A stretch of 64,000 nucleotides of DNA from Bacillus infantis NRRL B-14911 (GTDB taxonomy: Bacteria > Bacillota > Bacilli > Bacillales > Cytobacillaceae), in the NCBI RefSeq assembly GCF_000473245.1, contig NC_022524.1, positions 1,636,501 to 1,700,500 on the forward strand. The letters are read 5' to 3'. Below are positions 1 through 8,154 of this stretch, one piece after another. Each line of letters starts with the position of its first letter. Positions within the stretch are counted from its first letter, which is position 1. The position numbers and the translations under genes were made by a program. The notes below the pieces were generated by a model. That model was given only the letters and a program-made list of their open reading frames with translations. It did no database searches and had not been told where the DNA came from.

Positions 1-3
1 GTT

Positions 4-13
4 AAAGGAGGAG
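4..13 (+). promoter_or_regulatory. Ribosome-binding site of ctaB
   Basis: A near-perfect Shine-Dalgarno sequence (AAAGGAGGAG) lies five bases ahead of the ATG at 19. It shows that the first gene is complete although it begins at the window edge. Its promoter lies outside the window. Confidence 0.85.
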
Positions 14-18
14 AAGTT

Positions 19-957
19 ATGTCAAACACAAGGGCTTTCAGTGAAGCTGCTTTAGAAAACAGTGAACGAAGCCTTCAAGCCAATATACCGGAGACAACTG
101 CATGGAAGGATTTCCTGGCGCTCATCAAGGTAGGTATAATCAATTCAAACATGATCACTACCTTCACTGGTTTGTGGCTGGCCCTTCATTTTACAGATCA
201 GCATTTTTTCAACAATCTTGATATTGTTTTTTATACACTGGTCGGATCTTCACTGATCATTGCGGGTTCCTGTGCATACAACAATTACTATGACCGCGAT
301 ATCGACCATTTGATGGAAAGGACAAAAGACAGGCCTACAGTTACAGGAAAGGTCAGCCCGGGCAGGGTGGCACTGCTGAGCATATCCACCATCGCATTGG
401 GAACCTTGCTGCTGCTCCTTGCATCACCCGCAGCTGCTGTAATTGGATTGATAGGCGTCTTTAGTTATGTAGTCCTCTATACAATGTGGACTAAGCGCAA
501 GTATGTTTCCAATACAATCGTAGGAAGCATTTCCGGAGCAGTGCCGCCGCTGATCGGCTGGGCTGCAGTTGACGGAAACCTGGACATGATAGCTTGGGCG
601 CTGTTCCTTGTTATGTTTGCCTGGCAGCCTCCTCATTTCTACGCACTTGCCATGAGGCGTGCAGAGGAATACAGGGCAGCAGGCATACCGATGCTTCCGG
701 TTGTAAAAGGGTTCCGCACTACGAAAAAACATATTTTTGCATGGCTGGCTGTGCTTCTGCCCCTGCCGCTGATGCTTACATCTCTCGGTCTTCCATTCCT
801 GATCCTTGCTTCGGCATTGAATGTCGGCTGGATAGTCCTTGGGATCTATGCCAACAAATTCAAGGATGATATTAAGTGGGCAAAGGCAATGTTCATTTAC
901 TCGCTTCAATATCTGACGATTATGTTTGTGGCAATGGTGATCGTTACACTTATTTAA
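19..957 (+). CDS. ctaB: Protoheme IX farnesyltransferase (heme O synthase) CtaB
   Basis: Transfers a farnesyl group from farnesyl diphosphate to the 2-vinyl of protoheme IX to make heme O, the precursor of heme A for the cytochrome oxidase encoded next door. It is an integral membrane enzyme of the UbiA prenyltransferase family. The 312-aa sequence has the family's Asp-rich substrate motif ([12 protein letters not shown], about residues 91-102), a second polar loop ([16 protein letters not shown], about 214-229) and roughly nine hydrophobic segments, close to the usual CtaB length. The ATG at 19 has a strong ribosome-binding site. It leads the ctaBCDEF run, as in B. subtilis, where ctaA (heme A synthase) lies divergently just upstream; that gene would be outside this window. 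Confidence 0.95.
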   Translation: MSNTRAFSEAALENSERSLQANIPETTAWKDFLALIKVGIINSNMITTFTGLWLALHFTDQHFFNNLDIVFYTLVGSSLIIAGSCAYNNYYDRDIDHLMERTKDRPTVTGKVSPGRVALLSISTIALGTLLLLLASPAAAVIGLIGVFSYVVLYTMWTKRKYVSNTIVGSISGAVPPLIGWAAVDGNLDMIAWALFLVMFAWQPPHFYALAMRRAEEYRAAGIPMLPVVKGFRTTKKHIFAWLAVLLPLPLMLTSLGLPFLILASALNVGWIVLGIYANKFKDDIKWAKAMFIYSLQYLTIMFVAMVIVTLI

Positions 958-970
958 CCTACGTTAGGAG

Positions 971-1019
971 ATTCCCTTCCGCGCATGCGCGGGGGAGGGA
1001 ATTTATCCATATTTTTTTT
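971..1019 (+). terminator. Hairpin/terminator between ctaB and ctaC
   Basis: A GC-rich inverted repeat (ATTCCCTTCC at 971-980 against GGGGGAGGGAAT at 991-1002) with a short palindromic top is followed about ten bases later by a run of eight T. It probably acts as a partial terminator or processing structure that separates ctaB expression from the oxidase structural genes. The T run is displaced from the stem, so efficiency is uncertain. Confidence 0.55.
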
Positions 1020-1067
1020 GATCAAACAACAAAAGAAATTTTTTACGAAAGAGGGGTTTGATTAAGC

Positions 1068-2135
1068 ATGAAAAGGCTTGCAAAATGGCGTCTTGCATCA
1101 TTGTTTGCAATTTTGACGCTCATTCTTTCCGGGTGCGGCGAACCGTTTTTGTCCACGCTTCAGCCTTCCGGGGAAGTTGCGAAAACGCAATATGACTTAA
1201 TGCTGCTGAGCACGGCGATTATGGTGGGAGTAATTGTCGTTGTCACGGTGCTTTTCCTGGTTGTTATTTTTAAGTTTCGCCGCAAAGACGAAAGAATTCC
1301 AAAACAGGTTGAAGGAAGTCACAAATTAGAAATCATCTGGACAGTTATTCCTATTCTTCTGCTTCTTGTTCTGACCGTTCCTACAGTAGCACAGACTTTC
1401 AAGCTTGCGGATGTTTCTCCAATGGAGAAAAAGAACGAAGAAGGGAAAACGGATGCATTGGTTGTCAATGTCCGTGCAAATCTTTACTGGTGGGAATTTG
1501 AGTATCCAAACCAGGAGATCATCACTGGGCAGGAACTTGTCGTTCCAACTGGTGAAAAGGTTTACTTTAATCTGAAGGCATCTGATGTTAAGCATTCATT
1601 CTGGGTCCCTGCAGTCGGGGGCAAGATGGATACGAACACTGATAATGTCAATAAGTTCTATCTGAAGTTCGATAAAGAGAGCTCTGATGTTGCAGGCGAT
1701 CTTTTTTACGGAAAATGTGCGGAGCTTTGCGGACCTTCACATGCTCTGATGGACTTCAAGGTGAAAGCAATCTCTGGCGAAGAGTTTGATCAGTGGGTTG
1801 CGGATATGCAGAATGCAGAAGAGCCTCAGCCTCAGTCAGAAGTTGCACAGCAGGGTCAGGAGATTTTTAACAACAGCTGTATCGGCTGTCACGCTGTGAC
1901 TCCTGTGGATGGAAGGCCGGAGCAGGCAAGGCAGGCTCCAAACCTTGCAAACTTTGGCGAGCGCGACCGCGTTGCCGGTATCCTGGATCACAATGAAAAA
2001 GAATTGAAGAACTGGCTGAAGGATCCTGAAGCTTATAAGCCGGGGAATAAAATGACTGGTACATATGGCCAGCTTTCAGATGAGGAGCTTGACGCTCTGA
2101 CAGAATATCTGATGGGCCTTAAAGTTCAGGAGTAA
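1068..2135 (+). CDS. ctaC: Cytochrome caa3 oxidase subunit II with fused cytochrome c domain (CtaC)
   Basis: Subunit II of the caa3-type terminal oxidase. It receives electrons from cytochrome c and passes them through the binuclear CuA centre to subunit I. The 355-aa protein starts with a lipoprotein signal (lipobox LILSGC, Cys23) and two membrane helices (about 45-70 and 88-110). A cupredoxin domain follows with the CuA ligand cluster CAELCGPSHALM (about 217-228). The C-terminal extension carries a heme c site CIGCH (about 271-275) and a likely Met ligand in GNKMTG (near 329). That covalent heme c domain makes this a caa3 rather than an aa3 enzyme. ATG follows GAGGGG; 25 bases separate it from ctaD. 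Confidence 0.96.
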   Translation: MKRLAKWRLASLFAILTLILSGCGEPFLSTLQPSGEVAKTQYDLMLLSTAIMVGVIVVVTVLFLVVIFKFRRKDERIPKQVEGSHKLEIIWTVIPILLLLVLTVPTVAQTFKLADVSPMEKKNEEGKTDALVVNVRANLYWWEFEYPNQEIITGQELVVPTGEKVYFNLKASDVKHSFWVPAVGGKMDTNTDNVNKFYLKFDKESSDVAGDLFYGKCAELCGPSHALMDFKVKAISGEEFDQWVADMQNAEEPQPQSEVAQQGQEIFNNSCIGCHAVTPVDGRPEQARQAPNLANFGERDRVAGILDHNEKELKNWLKDPEAYKPGNKMTGTYGQLSDEELDALTEYLMGLKVQE

Positions 2136-2160
2136 CGAGTTCGAAAGGGAGGTAAAACTT

Positions 2161-4038
2161 GTGAGTACCTACGCTCAGAAGAAAGGATTCGGCGCCACTT
2201 TATGGGACTATCTAACAACAGTGGACCATAAGAAAATCGCGATCCTTTATCTAATTGCCGGCGGTTTCTTCTTTATAGTGGGTGGACTTGAAGCCATGTT
2301 CATCCGTATTCAGCTGGCAGTTCCAAACAATGATTTCTTAAGTGCCGGCTTGTACAATGAGATATTGACAATGCACGGTACAACCATGATATTCCTGGCA
2401 GCTATGCCATTGATCTTTGCTTTTATGAACGCAGTCGTTCCTCTTCAGATCGGTGCGCGGGATGTAGCGTTCCCGTTCCTTAACTCACTTGGGTTCTGGC
2501 TGTTCTTCTTTGGAGGAATCTTCCTTAATCTGTCATGGTTTTTAGGAGGGGCTCCAGATGCTGGTTGGACGTCTTACGCTTCCTTATCGATGGCATCTGA
2601 AGGCCACGGGATCGATTTCTATGCACTCGGACTGCAGATTTCCGGTGCTGGTACCCTAATCGGGGGGATTAACTTCCTTGTAACGATTGTCAATATGCGT
2701 GCCCCTGGCATGACATATATGCGTATGCCATTGTTCACATGGTCTACATTTGTAGTATCTGCACTTATTCTGTTTGCGTTCCCGGCTCTTACTGTCGGTA
2801 TCTTTCTATTGATCTTTGACCGCATGTTCGGCTCTAATTTCTTTGATGTTGCCAACGGCGGAAACACAGTTATCTGGGAGCATTTATTCTGGATTTTCGG
2901 ACACCCTGAAGTATATATCCTGATTCTGCCTGCTTTCGGTATTTTCTCTGAGATCTTTGCTACTTTCTCAAGAAAAAGGCTGTTCGGATATTCTTCCATG
3001 GTATTCGCAACGGTATTGATCGGTTTCCTTGGCTTCATGGTATGGGCTCACCATATGTTTACAACAGGGCTCGGGCCAATTGCCAACGCTATCTTTGCTG
3101 TAGCGACAATGGCGATCGCTGTTCCTACAGGTATCAAGATTTTCAACTGGCTCTTTACAATGTGGGGGGGGAGCATCAGATTTACAACACCGATGCTTTA
3201 TGCAGTAGCCTTCATTCCTTCCTTTGTTGCCGGCGGGGTAACAGGGGTTATGAACGCAGCTGCTCCAGCCGATTACCAGTTCCATGACAGCTACTTTGTT
3301 GTAGCTCACTTCCACTATGTAATCGTTGGCGGTGTTGTTCTTGGACTATTGGCAGGCCTTCATTTCTACTGGCCAAAAATGTTTGGAACCATGCTGAGCG
3401 AAAAGCTTGGAAAGATCACTTTCTGGCTGTTCCTGATCGGTTTCCATCTGACATTCTTTATCCAGCACTTCCTGGGCTTGATGGGTATGCCTCGCCGCGT
3501 ATTCACATTCCTGCCTGGACAGGGGCTTGAAACAGGAAATATGATCAGTACAATTGGTGCATTCTTCATGGCAGTTGCCGTGCTGATTTTGCTTATCAAT
3601 ATCATTGTGACAAGTGTTAAAAATGTTAAAGTCGGGAATGACCCTTGGGGAGACGGGCGCACACTGGAGTGGGCTATCCCTTCACCGCCGCCATTCTACA
3701 ACTTTAAGCAGACGCCGCTTGTCCGCGGTTTAGATGCATACTGGCTTGAAAAGATGGAAGGCAAGAACGCGTTGACGCCTGCAGAGCCGATCGGCGATAT
3801 CCATATGCCTAATTCATCTTTCATTCCATTCATGATTTCGTTTGGACTGTTCGTAGCTGCCTTTGGTGCAATGTACCACGGCGACGACGGCAACAACTGG
3901 GGCATTCCTGTCCTGATTCTCGGCATGGCCATTACACTGGGCTCCATGTTCCTGAGATCTGTCAAGGATGACCACGGCTTCCATATCCATAAAGAAGATT
4001 TACTTAAAGAAGATGATGACAAGGGGGTAAAGGCATAA
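2161..4038 (+). CDS. ctaD: Cytochrome caa3 oxidase subunit I (CtaD)
   Basis: Catalytic subunit of the heme-copper oxidase. It binds heme a and the heme a3/CuB site where oxygen is reduced to water, coupled to proton pumping. The 625-aa protein is almost entirely membrane helices. Diagnostic motifs are HGTTMIF (heme a ligand His, about 79-85), HPEVY with the CuB His-Tyr pair (about 248-252), the following HH pair (about 297-298) and HDSYFVVAHFHY with the heme a3/heme a His ligands (about 381-392). The GTG start at 2161 has GGGAGG 12 bases upstream. The stop overlaps the ctaE start by one base (TAATG), implying coupled translation. Confidence 0.97.
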   Translation: MSTYAQKKGFGATLWDYLTTVDHKKIAILYLIAGGFFFIVGGLEAMFIRIQLAVPNNDFLSAGLYNEILTMHGTTMIFLAAMPLIFAFMNAVVPLQIGARDVAFPFLNSLGFWLFFFGGIFLNLSWFLGGAPDAGWTSYASLSMASEGHGIDFYALGLQISGAGTLIGGINFLVTIVNMRAPGMTYMRMPLFTWSTFVVSALILFAFPALTVGIFLLIFDRMFGSNFFDVANGGNTVIWEHLFWIFGHPEVYILILPAFGIFSEIFATFSRKRLFGYSSMVFATVLIGFLGFMVWAHHMFTTGLGPIANAIFAVATMAIAVPTGIKIFNWLFTMWGGSIRFTTPMLYAVAFIPSFVAGGVTGVMNAAAPADYQFHDSYFVVAHFHYVIVGGVVLGLLAGLHFYWPKMFGTMLSEKLGKITFWLFLIGFHLTFFIQHFLGLMGMPRRVFTFLPGQGLETGNMISTIGAFFMAVAVLILLINIIVTSVKNVKVGNDPWGDGRTLEWAIPSPPPFYNFKQTPLVRGLDAYWLEKMEGKNALTPAEPIGDIHMPNSSFIPFMISFGLFVAAFGAMYHGDDGNNWGIPVLILGMAITLGSMFLRSVKDDHGFHIHKEDLLKEDDDKGVKA

Positions 4039-4667
4039 TGCATACAGAAGAAAAAATGACTGTAGAAACATGGCCTGCATCGCCTGAGAAACAAACCCTC
4101 GAAGCAAAGAATAAATTTCTGGGCTTCTGGTTCTTCCTTGGCGGGGAGACGGTGCTTTTCGCATCTCTCTTCGCAACCTATCTTGCTTTAAAAGATAAGG
4201 TTCCGGGAACAGAACATGCCCTGGCTAAGGACCTGTTTGAATTGCCGCTCGTCTTTGCAGCTACCATGCTTCTATTGACGAGCTCACTGACAAGCGTTTA
4301 CGCCATGTACCATATGAAAAATTTCAACTTCAAGAAGATGCAGCTCTGGATGTGGATCACCGTTGCCCTCGGCGCTGCGTTCCTTGGACTGGAGATTTAC
4401 GAATTCAATCACTATGTGCATGAATACCACCATACATTCACAAGCAGTGCTTTCGGTTCAGCCTTTTATACGTTGGTAGGCTTCCATGGAGGACACGTTG
4501 CATTCGGTCTCCTGTGGATCACAACACTGCTGATCCGCAACTCAAGACGGGGATTGAGCCTTTACAACGCTCCAAAATTTTATGTCGCAAGCTTATACTG
4601 GCATTTTATTGACGTTGTTTGGGTATTTATCTTTACAGTAGTATACTTAATGGGAATGGTGGGATAA
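4038..4667 (+). CDS. ctaE: Cytochrome caa3 oxidase subunit III (CtaE)
   Basis: Subunit III of the caa3 oxidase, a membrane protein that stabilises the catalytic core and proton uptake rather than binding redox metals. The 209-aa length and the features FLGGETVLFASLFAT, the acidic helix LGLEIYEF and the terminal LYWHFIDVVWVFIF closely match B. subtilis CtaE; five membrane helices are expected. The start overlaps the ctaD stop codon by one base. The ribosome-binding site (AAGGGGGTAAAGG) lies inside the end of ctaD. Position in the ctaCDEF order supports the call. Confidence 0.96.
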   Translation: MHTEEKMTVETWPASPEKQTLEAKNKFLGFWFFLGGETVLFASLFATYLALKDKVPGTEHALAKDLFELPLVFAATMLLLTSSLTSVYAMYHMKNFNFKKMQLWMWITVALGAAFLGLEIYEFNHYVHEYHHTFTSSAFGSAFYTLVGFHGGHVAFGLLWITTLLIRNSRRGLSLYNAPKFYVASLYWHFIDVVWVFIFTVVYLMGMVG

Positions 4668-4671
4668 ACTG

Positions 4672-5007
4672 ATGGCGAATCAACAACCGAACTCAGGTAA
4701 CCCAAGAGTAGACATTGAATACCGTCGCAAGAAAAGTGCAGAGGAAATGAGAATGCAGGTCATCACTTTTGCCCTGATGATTTTCCTTACGCTTGTAGCA
4801 TTTGTAGCTGTTGGCTATGAGGAATTTTCGGCATGGTTCATCGTGCCGTTCATCCTGATCCTTGCAGTTGTGCAAGTTATCTTCCAGCTTTATTATTTCA
4901 TGCATATGAGCCATAAGGGCCATGAGGCTCCTGCACTGTTCCTGTATTCCGGCTTGCTCGTGGGTGCAATTACAGTATTGGCTTTCATGACAATTATCTG
5001 GTGGTAA
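4672..5007 (+). CDS. ctaF: Cytochrome caa3 oxidase subunit IV (CtaF)
   Basis: Small fourth subunit of the caa3 oxidase. The 111-aa protein has a charged N-terminus, about residues 1-25, and three membrane helices (about 28-48, 53-75, 85-110). The FYYFMHMSHKGHE-like loop is typical of the prokaryotic cytochrome c oxidase subunit IV family (here QLYYFMHMSHKGHE). It follows ctaE by four bases and is followed by a strong terminator, so it is the last gene of the structural operon. Confidence 0.93.
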   Translation: MANQQPNSGNPRVDIEYRRKKSAEEMRMQVITFALMIFLTLVAFVAVGYEEFSAWFIVPFILILAVVQVIFQLYYFMHMSHKGHEAPALFLYSGLLVGAITVLAFMTIIWW

Positions 5008-5043
5008 AAAAGAAATCGGCTTTTAGCCGATTTTCTTTTTTTT
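5008..5043 (+). terminator. Intrinsic terminator of the ctaCDEF operon
   Basis: A stem formed by AATCGGCT and AGCCGATT with a tiny loop is followed by TTCTTTTTTTT. It begins directly after the ctaF stop and closes the oxidase operon. Confidence 0.9.
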
Positions 5044-5104
5044 GTATGAATAAGGAGATTTGATGAACTTTGTGCAGGGCTTGCCTGCAGTAAGCTGTGT
5101 ATTA

Positions 5105-5133
5105 TTGAGTTTCATCTCCAGCAGCGGTATAAT
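5105..5133 (+). promoter_or_regulatory. Sigma-A-type promoter of ctaG
   Basis: TTGAGT at 5105-5110 and TATAAT at 5128-5133 are separated by exactly 17 bases, a very good housekeeping promoter. Transcription would start near 5140, about 50 bases before the ctaG start. It indicates that ctaG is expressed independently of the terminated ctaCDEF operon. Confidence 0.7.
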
Positions 5134-5192
5134 GGCTTTGTACATGCATTTGACAGTGCAAGCGACAATATTACTTTAAGAGGTGGCAAGCG

Positions 5193-6104
5193 ATGCTTAC
5201 ACTAGACATATTCGGTTTTAGAGCGCTTTGGAGTCCTTATTTCTTTATAGTCATGCTGGCAATCCTTGCAGCCTATTTTCTGTTGACAGTAAAATACCGG
5301 CAGCGATTCAGCGGGAGCACCCCGCTTTCAGCCAAACAGGCAGTTCTGTTTACGGCTGCTATCATTCTTGTGTATGCAGTAAAAGGCTCACCGGTAGACC
5401 TGATGAGCCATATCACCTTTTACGCGCATATGATTCAGATGTCGATACTATATCTGATTGTACCGCCCCTTTTGATTACAGGGATCCCGGAATGGCTATG
5501 GCGAAAGATACTGGCACCGGCAAGTATTCAAAAAGTTTTCAGGTTCTTAACAAAGCCCCTGATAGCCCTGATTTTGTTCAATGGAATTTTCTCCATTTAC
5601 CATATTCCATTGATCTTTGACGCAGTCAAGACGAATATGTGGCTTCATGGCGGCTATTCTATACTTCTGTTCATCCTTGCCGGGCTGATGTGGTGGCCTC
5701 TTGTGAATAAACTTGAAGAATACGAATCCTTGAATGGGCTGAAGAAGGTCGGCTATATTTTTGCTGACGGCATTCTTCTTACACCTGCTTGTGCGCTGAT
5801 CATTTTTGCAGACACACCTATTTACGCGACCTTCTCGGATCCGCGTGCCTGGGCTGATGCCATGCATCTCTGTGTTCCTTCAGCCACGCTGGCTTCGCTC
5901 AATTTGAGCGGTCCTGAAATGTTCAACAGCATGTCTGCCCTCAATGACCAGCAGCTTGGCGGCGTTCTTATGAAGGTATTCCAGGAAGTTGTATACGGGG
6001 TTGTCCTCGCTCAGGTCTTCTTCCAATGGTACAAGAAGGAACAGCAGGAAACTGAAGCAGAACTTAAGGCTTCCAGATCGCTTGATCCGCAGATTGCTGA
6101 GTAG
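5193..6104 (+). CDS. ctaG: Cytochrome caa3 oxidase assembly factor CtaG
   Basis: Multi-helix membrane protein of the caa3_CtaG family, needed in B. subtilis for active caa3 oxidase and proposed to act in CuB delivery to subunit I. It is unrelated to the Cox11-type CtaG of proteobacteria. The 303-aa sequence has about seven hydrophobic segments and conserved membrane-facing His/Met residues (for example HITFYAHMIQMS near 72-83 and NGIFSIYHIP near 129-138), plausible copper ligands. The ATG at 5193 is preceded by AGAGGTGG. It sits 185 bases downstream of ctaF behind its own promoter. Confidence 0.93.
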   Translation: MLTLDIFGFRALWSPYFFIVMLAILAAYFLLTVKYRQRFSGSTPLSAKQAVLFTAAIILVYAVKGSPVDLMSHITFYAHMIQMSILYLIVPPLLITGIPEWLWRKILAPASIQKVFRFLTKPLIALILFNGIFSIYHIPLIFDAVKTNMWLHGGYSILLFILAGLMWWPLVNKLEEYESLNGLKKVGYIFADGILLTPACALIIFADTPIYATFSDPRAWADAMHLCVPSATLASLNLSGPEMFNSMSALNDQQLGGVLMKVFQEVVYGVVLAQVFFQWYKKEQQETEAELKASRSLDPQIAE

Positions 6105-6135
6105 GAAAAAATCTCCCAGGCCGGGAGATTTTTTC
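6105..6135 (+). terminator. Intrinsic terminator of ctaG
   Basis: Perfect stem AATCTCCC / GGGAGATT with a short GC loop, followed by a TTTTTTC tract, begins right at the ctaG stop. Confidence 0.92.
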
Positions 6136-6198
6136 TATTAAATGGTATCTGGATTTATGAACAATTAGGGAACATTGCTGAAAGAAGCGGATTGTTTA

Positions 6199-6227
6199 TT
6201 GAAAAATCGCCGCTGTTTTAATAGAAT
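6199..6227 (+). promoter_or_regulatory. Sigma-A-type promoter of the DUF420 gene
   Basis: TTGAAA at 6199-6204 and TAGAAT at 6222-6227 with a 17-base spacer match the vegetative consensus well. The expected start near 6234 is about 30 bases before the coding start at 6264. Confidence 0.6.
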
Positions 6228-6263
6228 TGATTTTGTAAACATGAGTCCAGAGAGGAAGTTATT

Positions 6264-6731
6264 ATGAACTATTCATTGCCTGTTTTGCCTACAATCAGCA
6301 CCACGTTCATTGTATTGAGCGCTGTTACAGTAGCGATCGGCTGGTATCAGATCCGCCAGCGGAAAATAGAAGCGCATAAAAAGACAATGCTGCTGGCGGC
6401 AGTATTTGCTATCATTTTCTTCATTATTTATGCGAGCAGGACGGTTTTTATCGGCAATACTGCCTTTGGAGGGCCGGATGATATAAAAATTTATTATACC
6501 TTATTTTTGATTTTCCATATTACATTGGCTACTACAGGAGCAGTATTCGGCATTGTCACACTGCTGACCGGCTATACGAATAAATTGGAAAAGCACCGAA
6601 AAATTGGTCCGATAACAAGCATCATCTGGTTTTTTACGGCGATAACAGGAGTAGCTGTTTATCTGCTGTTATATGTGTTCTATCATGGCGGGGAAACCAC
6701 ATCAGTCATTAAAGCAATTTTAGGATTCTGA
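6264..6731 (+). CDS. ctaM: DUF420 membrane protein (YozB/CtaM-like oxidase maturation factor)
   Basis: A 155-aa integral membrane protein of the DUF420 family with four predicted helices (about 13-28, 41-60, 79-104, 119-141). The family member CtaM of Staphylococcus aureus, a relative of B. subtilis YozB, is reported to be required for aa3-type oxidase activity. Placement directly after ctaG supports a role in cytochrome oxidase assembly, but that role is inferred here. Conserved His residues at helix ends (EAHKKTM, FHITLAT, KHRKIG, YHGGE) could bind metal or heme. The ATG follows GAGAGGAAG and the gene has its own promoter and terminator. Confidence 0.8.
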   Translation: MNYSLPVLPTISTTFIVLSAVTVAIGWYQIRQRKIEAHKKTMLLAAVFAIIFFIIYASRTVFIGNTAFGGPDDIKIYYTLFLIFHITLATTGAVFGIVTLLTGYTNKLEKHRKIGPITSIIWFFTAITGVAVYLLLYVFYHGGETTSVIKAILGF

Positions 6732-6757
6732 TTAAGCTCTGCAGTCCGCTGCTATAC

Positions 6758-6792
6758 AAAAGGGAGGCTCCGCTTGACGGTGCCTCCCTTTT
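6758..6792 (+). terminator. Intrinsic terminator of the DUF420 gene
   Basis: Long perfect stem AAAAGGGAGGC / GCCTCCCTTTT with a 13-base loop. The A and T flanks make it potentially bidirectional. Confidence 0.88.
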
Positions 6793-6868
6793 ACTGTCTT
6801 ATGATTCTGAATGAAGGAAATACAAGCCACTCTATAGAATAGATAAAAGTAGAATGGAGGCAATGACA

Positions 6869-8044
6869 GTGGAAATAAAATTATTGCAAGAGGATTCATT
6901 TGATGAAGCCATCAGGCTTTCCAGTTATGCTTTTCAATATCATGTACCAGAAAGTGATTTCCCTAAAAGGAAAGAAACAATGAGGAAACATAAGATATAT
7001 GGAGCCTATGAAGATGGAAAACTGGCTGCCAAGCTTCACTTACTGGACTTAAAAGTTAAAATTCAGGACAAAGAATGGAAAATGGGCGGAATAGCAGGAG
7101 TGGCCACCTTTCCTGAGTACAGAAGAAGGGGCTATGTATCAGGACTAATGCGCCAGGCTCTGTCGGCTATGAAGGAAAATGGGCAGATAATATCCTTTCT
7201 CCATCCCTTCAATATTCATTTTTACAGGAAATACGGATGGGAACTGGTTTCTGACCAAAAAAGAGTTGAAATCAATAAAATAGATTTACATATGATCGGC
7301 CAGCTGTCCGGAAGGATCACCAGATTTAACAAAGATCACCATGATGCAACAGCAGAAGAGATATACGACCGCTTCACCAGCAAGTTTTCCGGCATGCTTG
7401 TCAGGGACAGGGACTGGTGGCTCAAGAGTGTTTATTCCGACTATCAAATTGCGGTATGGCAAACGGATGAAGGAAGGCCGGAAGGTTATATTCTTTACAA
7501 GGTTGAAAAGAGCATCCTCGACATTCAGGAATTAGCTGCTTTAACTGCTGAAGCTCGGATTGGTTTGTGGAACTTTATCTGCCAGCATGATTCTATGGTT
7601 GATAAAGTAAAGGTGCTTACATCGGTCCACGATCCTTTCCCGTACTATCTCAAGCAGCCAAAGCAGCATATGGAGGTCACCCCTTATTTTATGGCACGGA
7701 TTGTAGATCTTTCAATGGCATTGGGCACCTATCAATTTAACGGAATTCCGGAACAATCATTGTTCCTGCATGTTGCAGACGAATTAGCTCCCTGGAACAC
7801 AGGGACCTATCAGCTGTCAGCCAATGGTGTTCAATACTTTCCGCCAAAAGAGGGGGGCAGCTGCGCCCATCCGCCAAAGAGAGGGCTGCAATTGAGCATC
7901 AATGCACTGACGGCTGTTATCACTGGATACAAGCGGCCGATTGAGCTGTATGAACTTGGAGAGATCAAGGGATCTGCAGAAGATGCTGACATATTTGAAA
8001 AAATGGTTCCCCATCAAAAAGCGTTTTTCTATGATTTTTTCTAA
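6869..8044 (+). CDS. Eis-like GNAT family N-acetyltransferase
   Basis: A 391-aa protein of the Eis-like group: an N-terminal GNAT acetyltransferase fold, a second acetyltransferase-like middle domain and a C-terminal sterol-carrier-like domain. The acetyl-CoA motif is visible as VATFPEYRRRGYVSGLM (about 80-96), followed by FLHPFNIHFYRKYGWE. Relatives acetylate amines including aminoglycosides or polyamines; the substrate here is unknown. The frame is open from an ATG at 6854, but that codon overlaps the only ribosome-binding site (GGAGG at 6856-6860). The GTG at 6869, eight bases downstream, is therefore the likely start; an ATG at 6863 is too close. Monocistronic, with convergent neighbours at its 3' end. 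Confidence 0.85.
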   Translation: MEIKLLQEDSFDEAIRLSSYAFQYHVPESDFPKRKETMRKHKIYGAYEDGKLAAKLHLLDLKVKIQDKEWKMGGIAGVATFPEYRRRGYVSGLMRQALSAMKENGQIISFLHPFNIHFYRKYGWELVSDQKRVEINKIDLHMIGQLSGRITRFNKDHHDATAEEIYDRFTSKFSGMLVRDRDWWLKSVYSDYQIAVWQTDEGRPEGYILYKVEKSILDIQELAALTAEARIGLWNFICQHDSMVDKVKVLTSVHDPFPYYLKQPKQHMEVTPYFMARIVDLSMALGTYQFNGIPEQSLFLHVADELAPWNTGTYQLSANGVQYFPPKEGGSCAHPPKRGLQLSINALTAVITGYKRPIELYELGEIKGSAEDADIFEKMVPHQKAFFYDFF

Positions 8045-8100
8045 CAATAATTATGAGCAGCATGAGTTTGGGTAAGCTGCCGAATCTCTTTAACTCCAGA

Positions 8101-8146
8101 AAAAAACAAGCAGGGATCTTTTATATAAGAGCCCTGCTTGTTTTTT
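8101..8146. terminator. Bidirectional terminator between converging genes
   Basis: Stem AACAAGCAGGG / CCCTGCTTGTT flanked by A6 on the left and T6 on the right. It can end the GNAT gene on the plus strand and the permease gene on the minus strand. Confidence 0.88.
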
Positions 8147-8154
8147 GAAACTGT

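Noticed and set aside
3164-3171. Run of eight G in ctaD as a possible frameshift or error
   Set aside because: The frame reads through as the conserved MWGGSI segment, so there is no sign of a shift.
5063-5179. 38-codon hydrophobic ORF between ctaF and ctaG with AAGGAG upstream
   Set aside because: The same bases contain the well-matched ctaG promoter (TTGAGT-N17-TATAAT) inside the supposed coding region, and the frame is short, so it is more likely chance.
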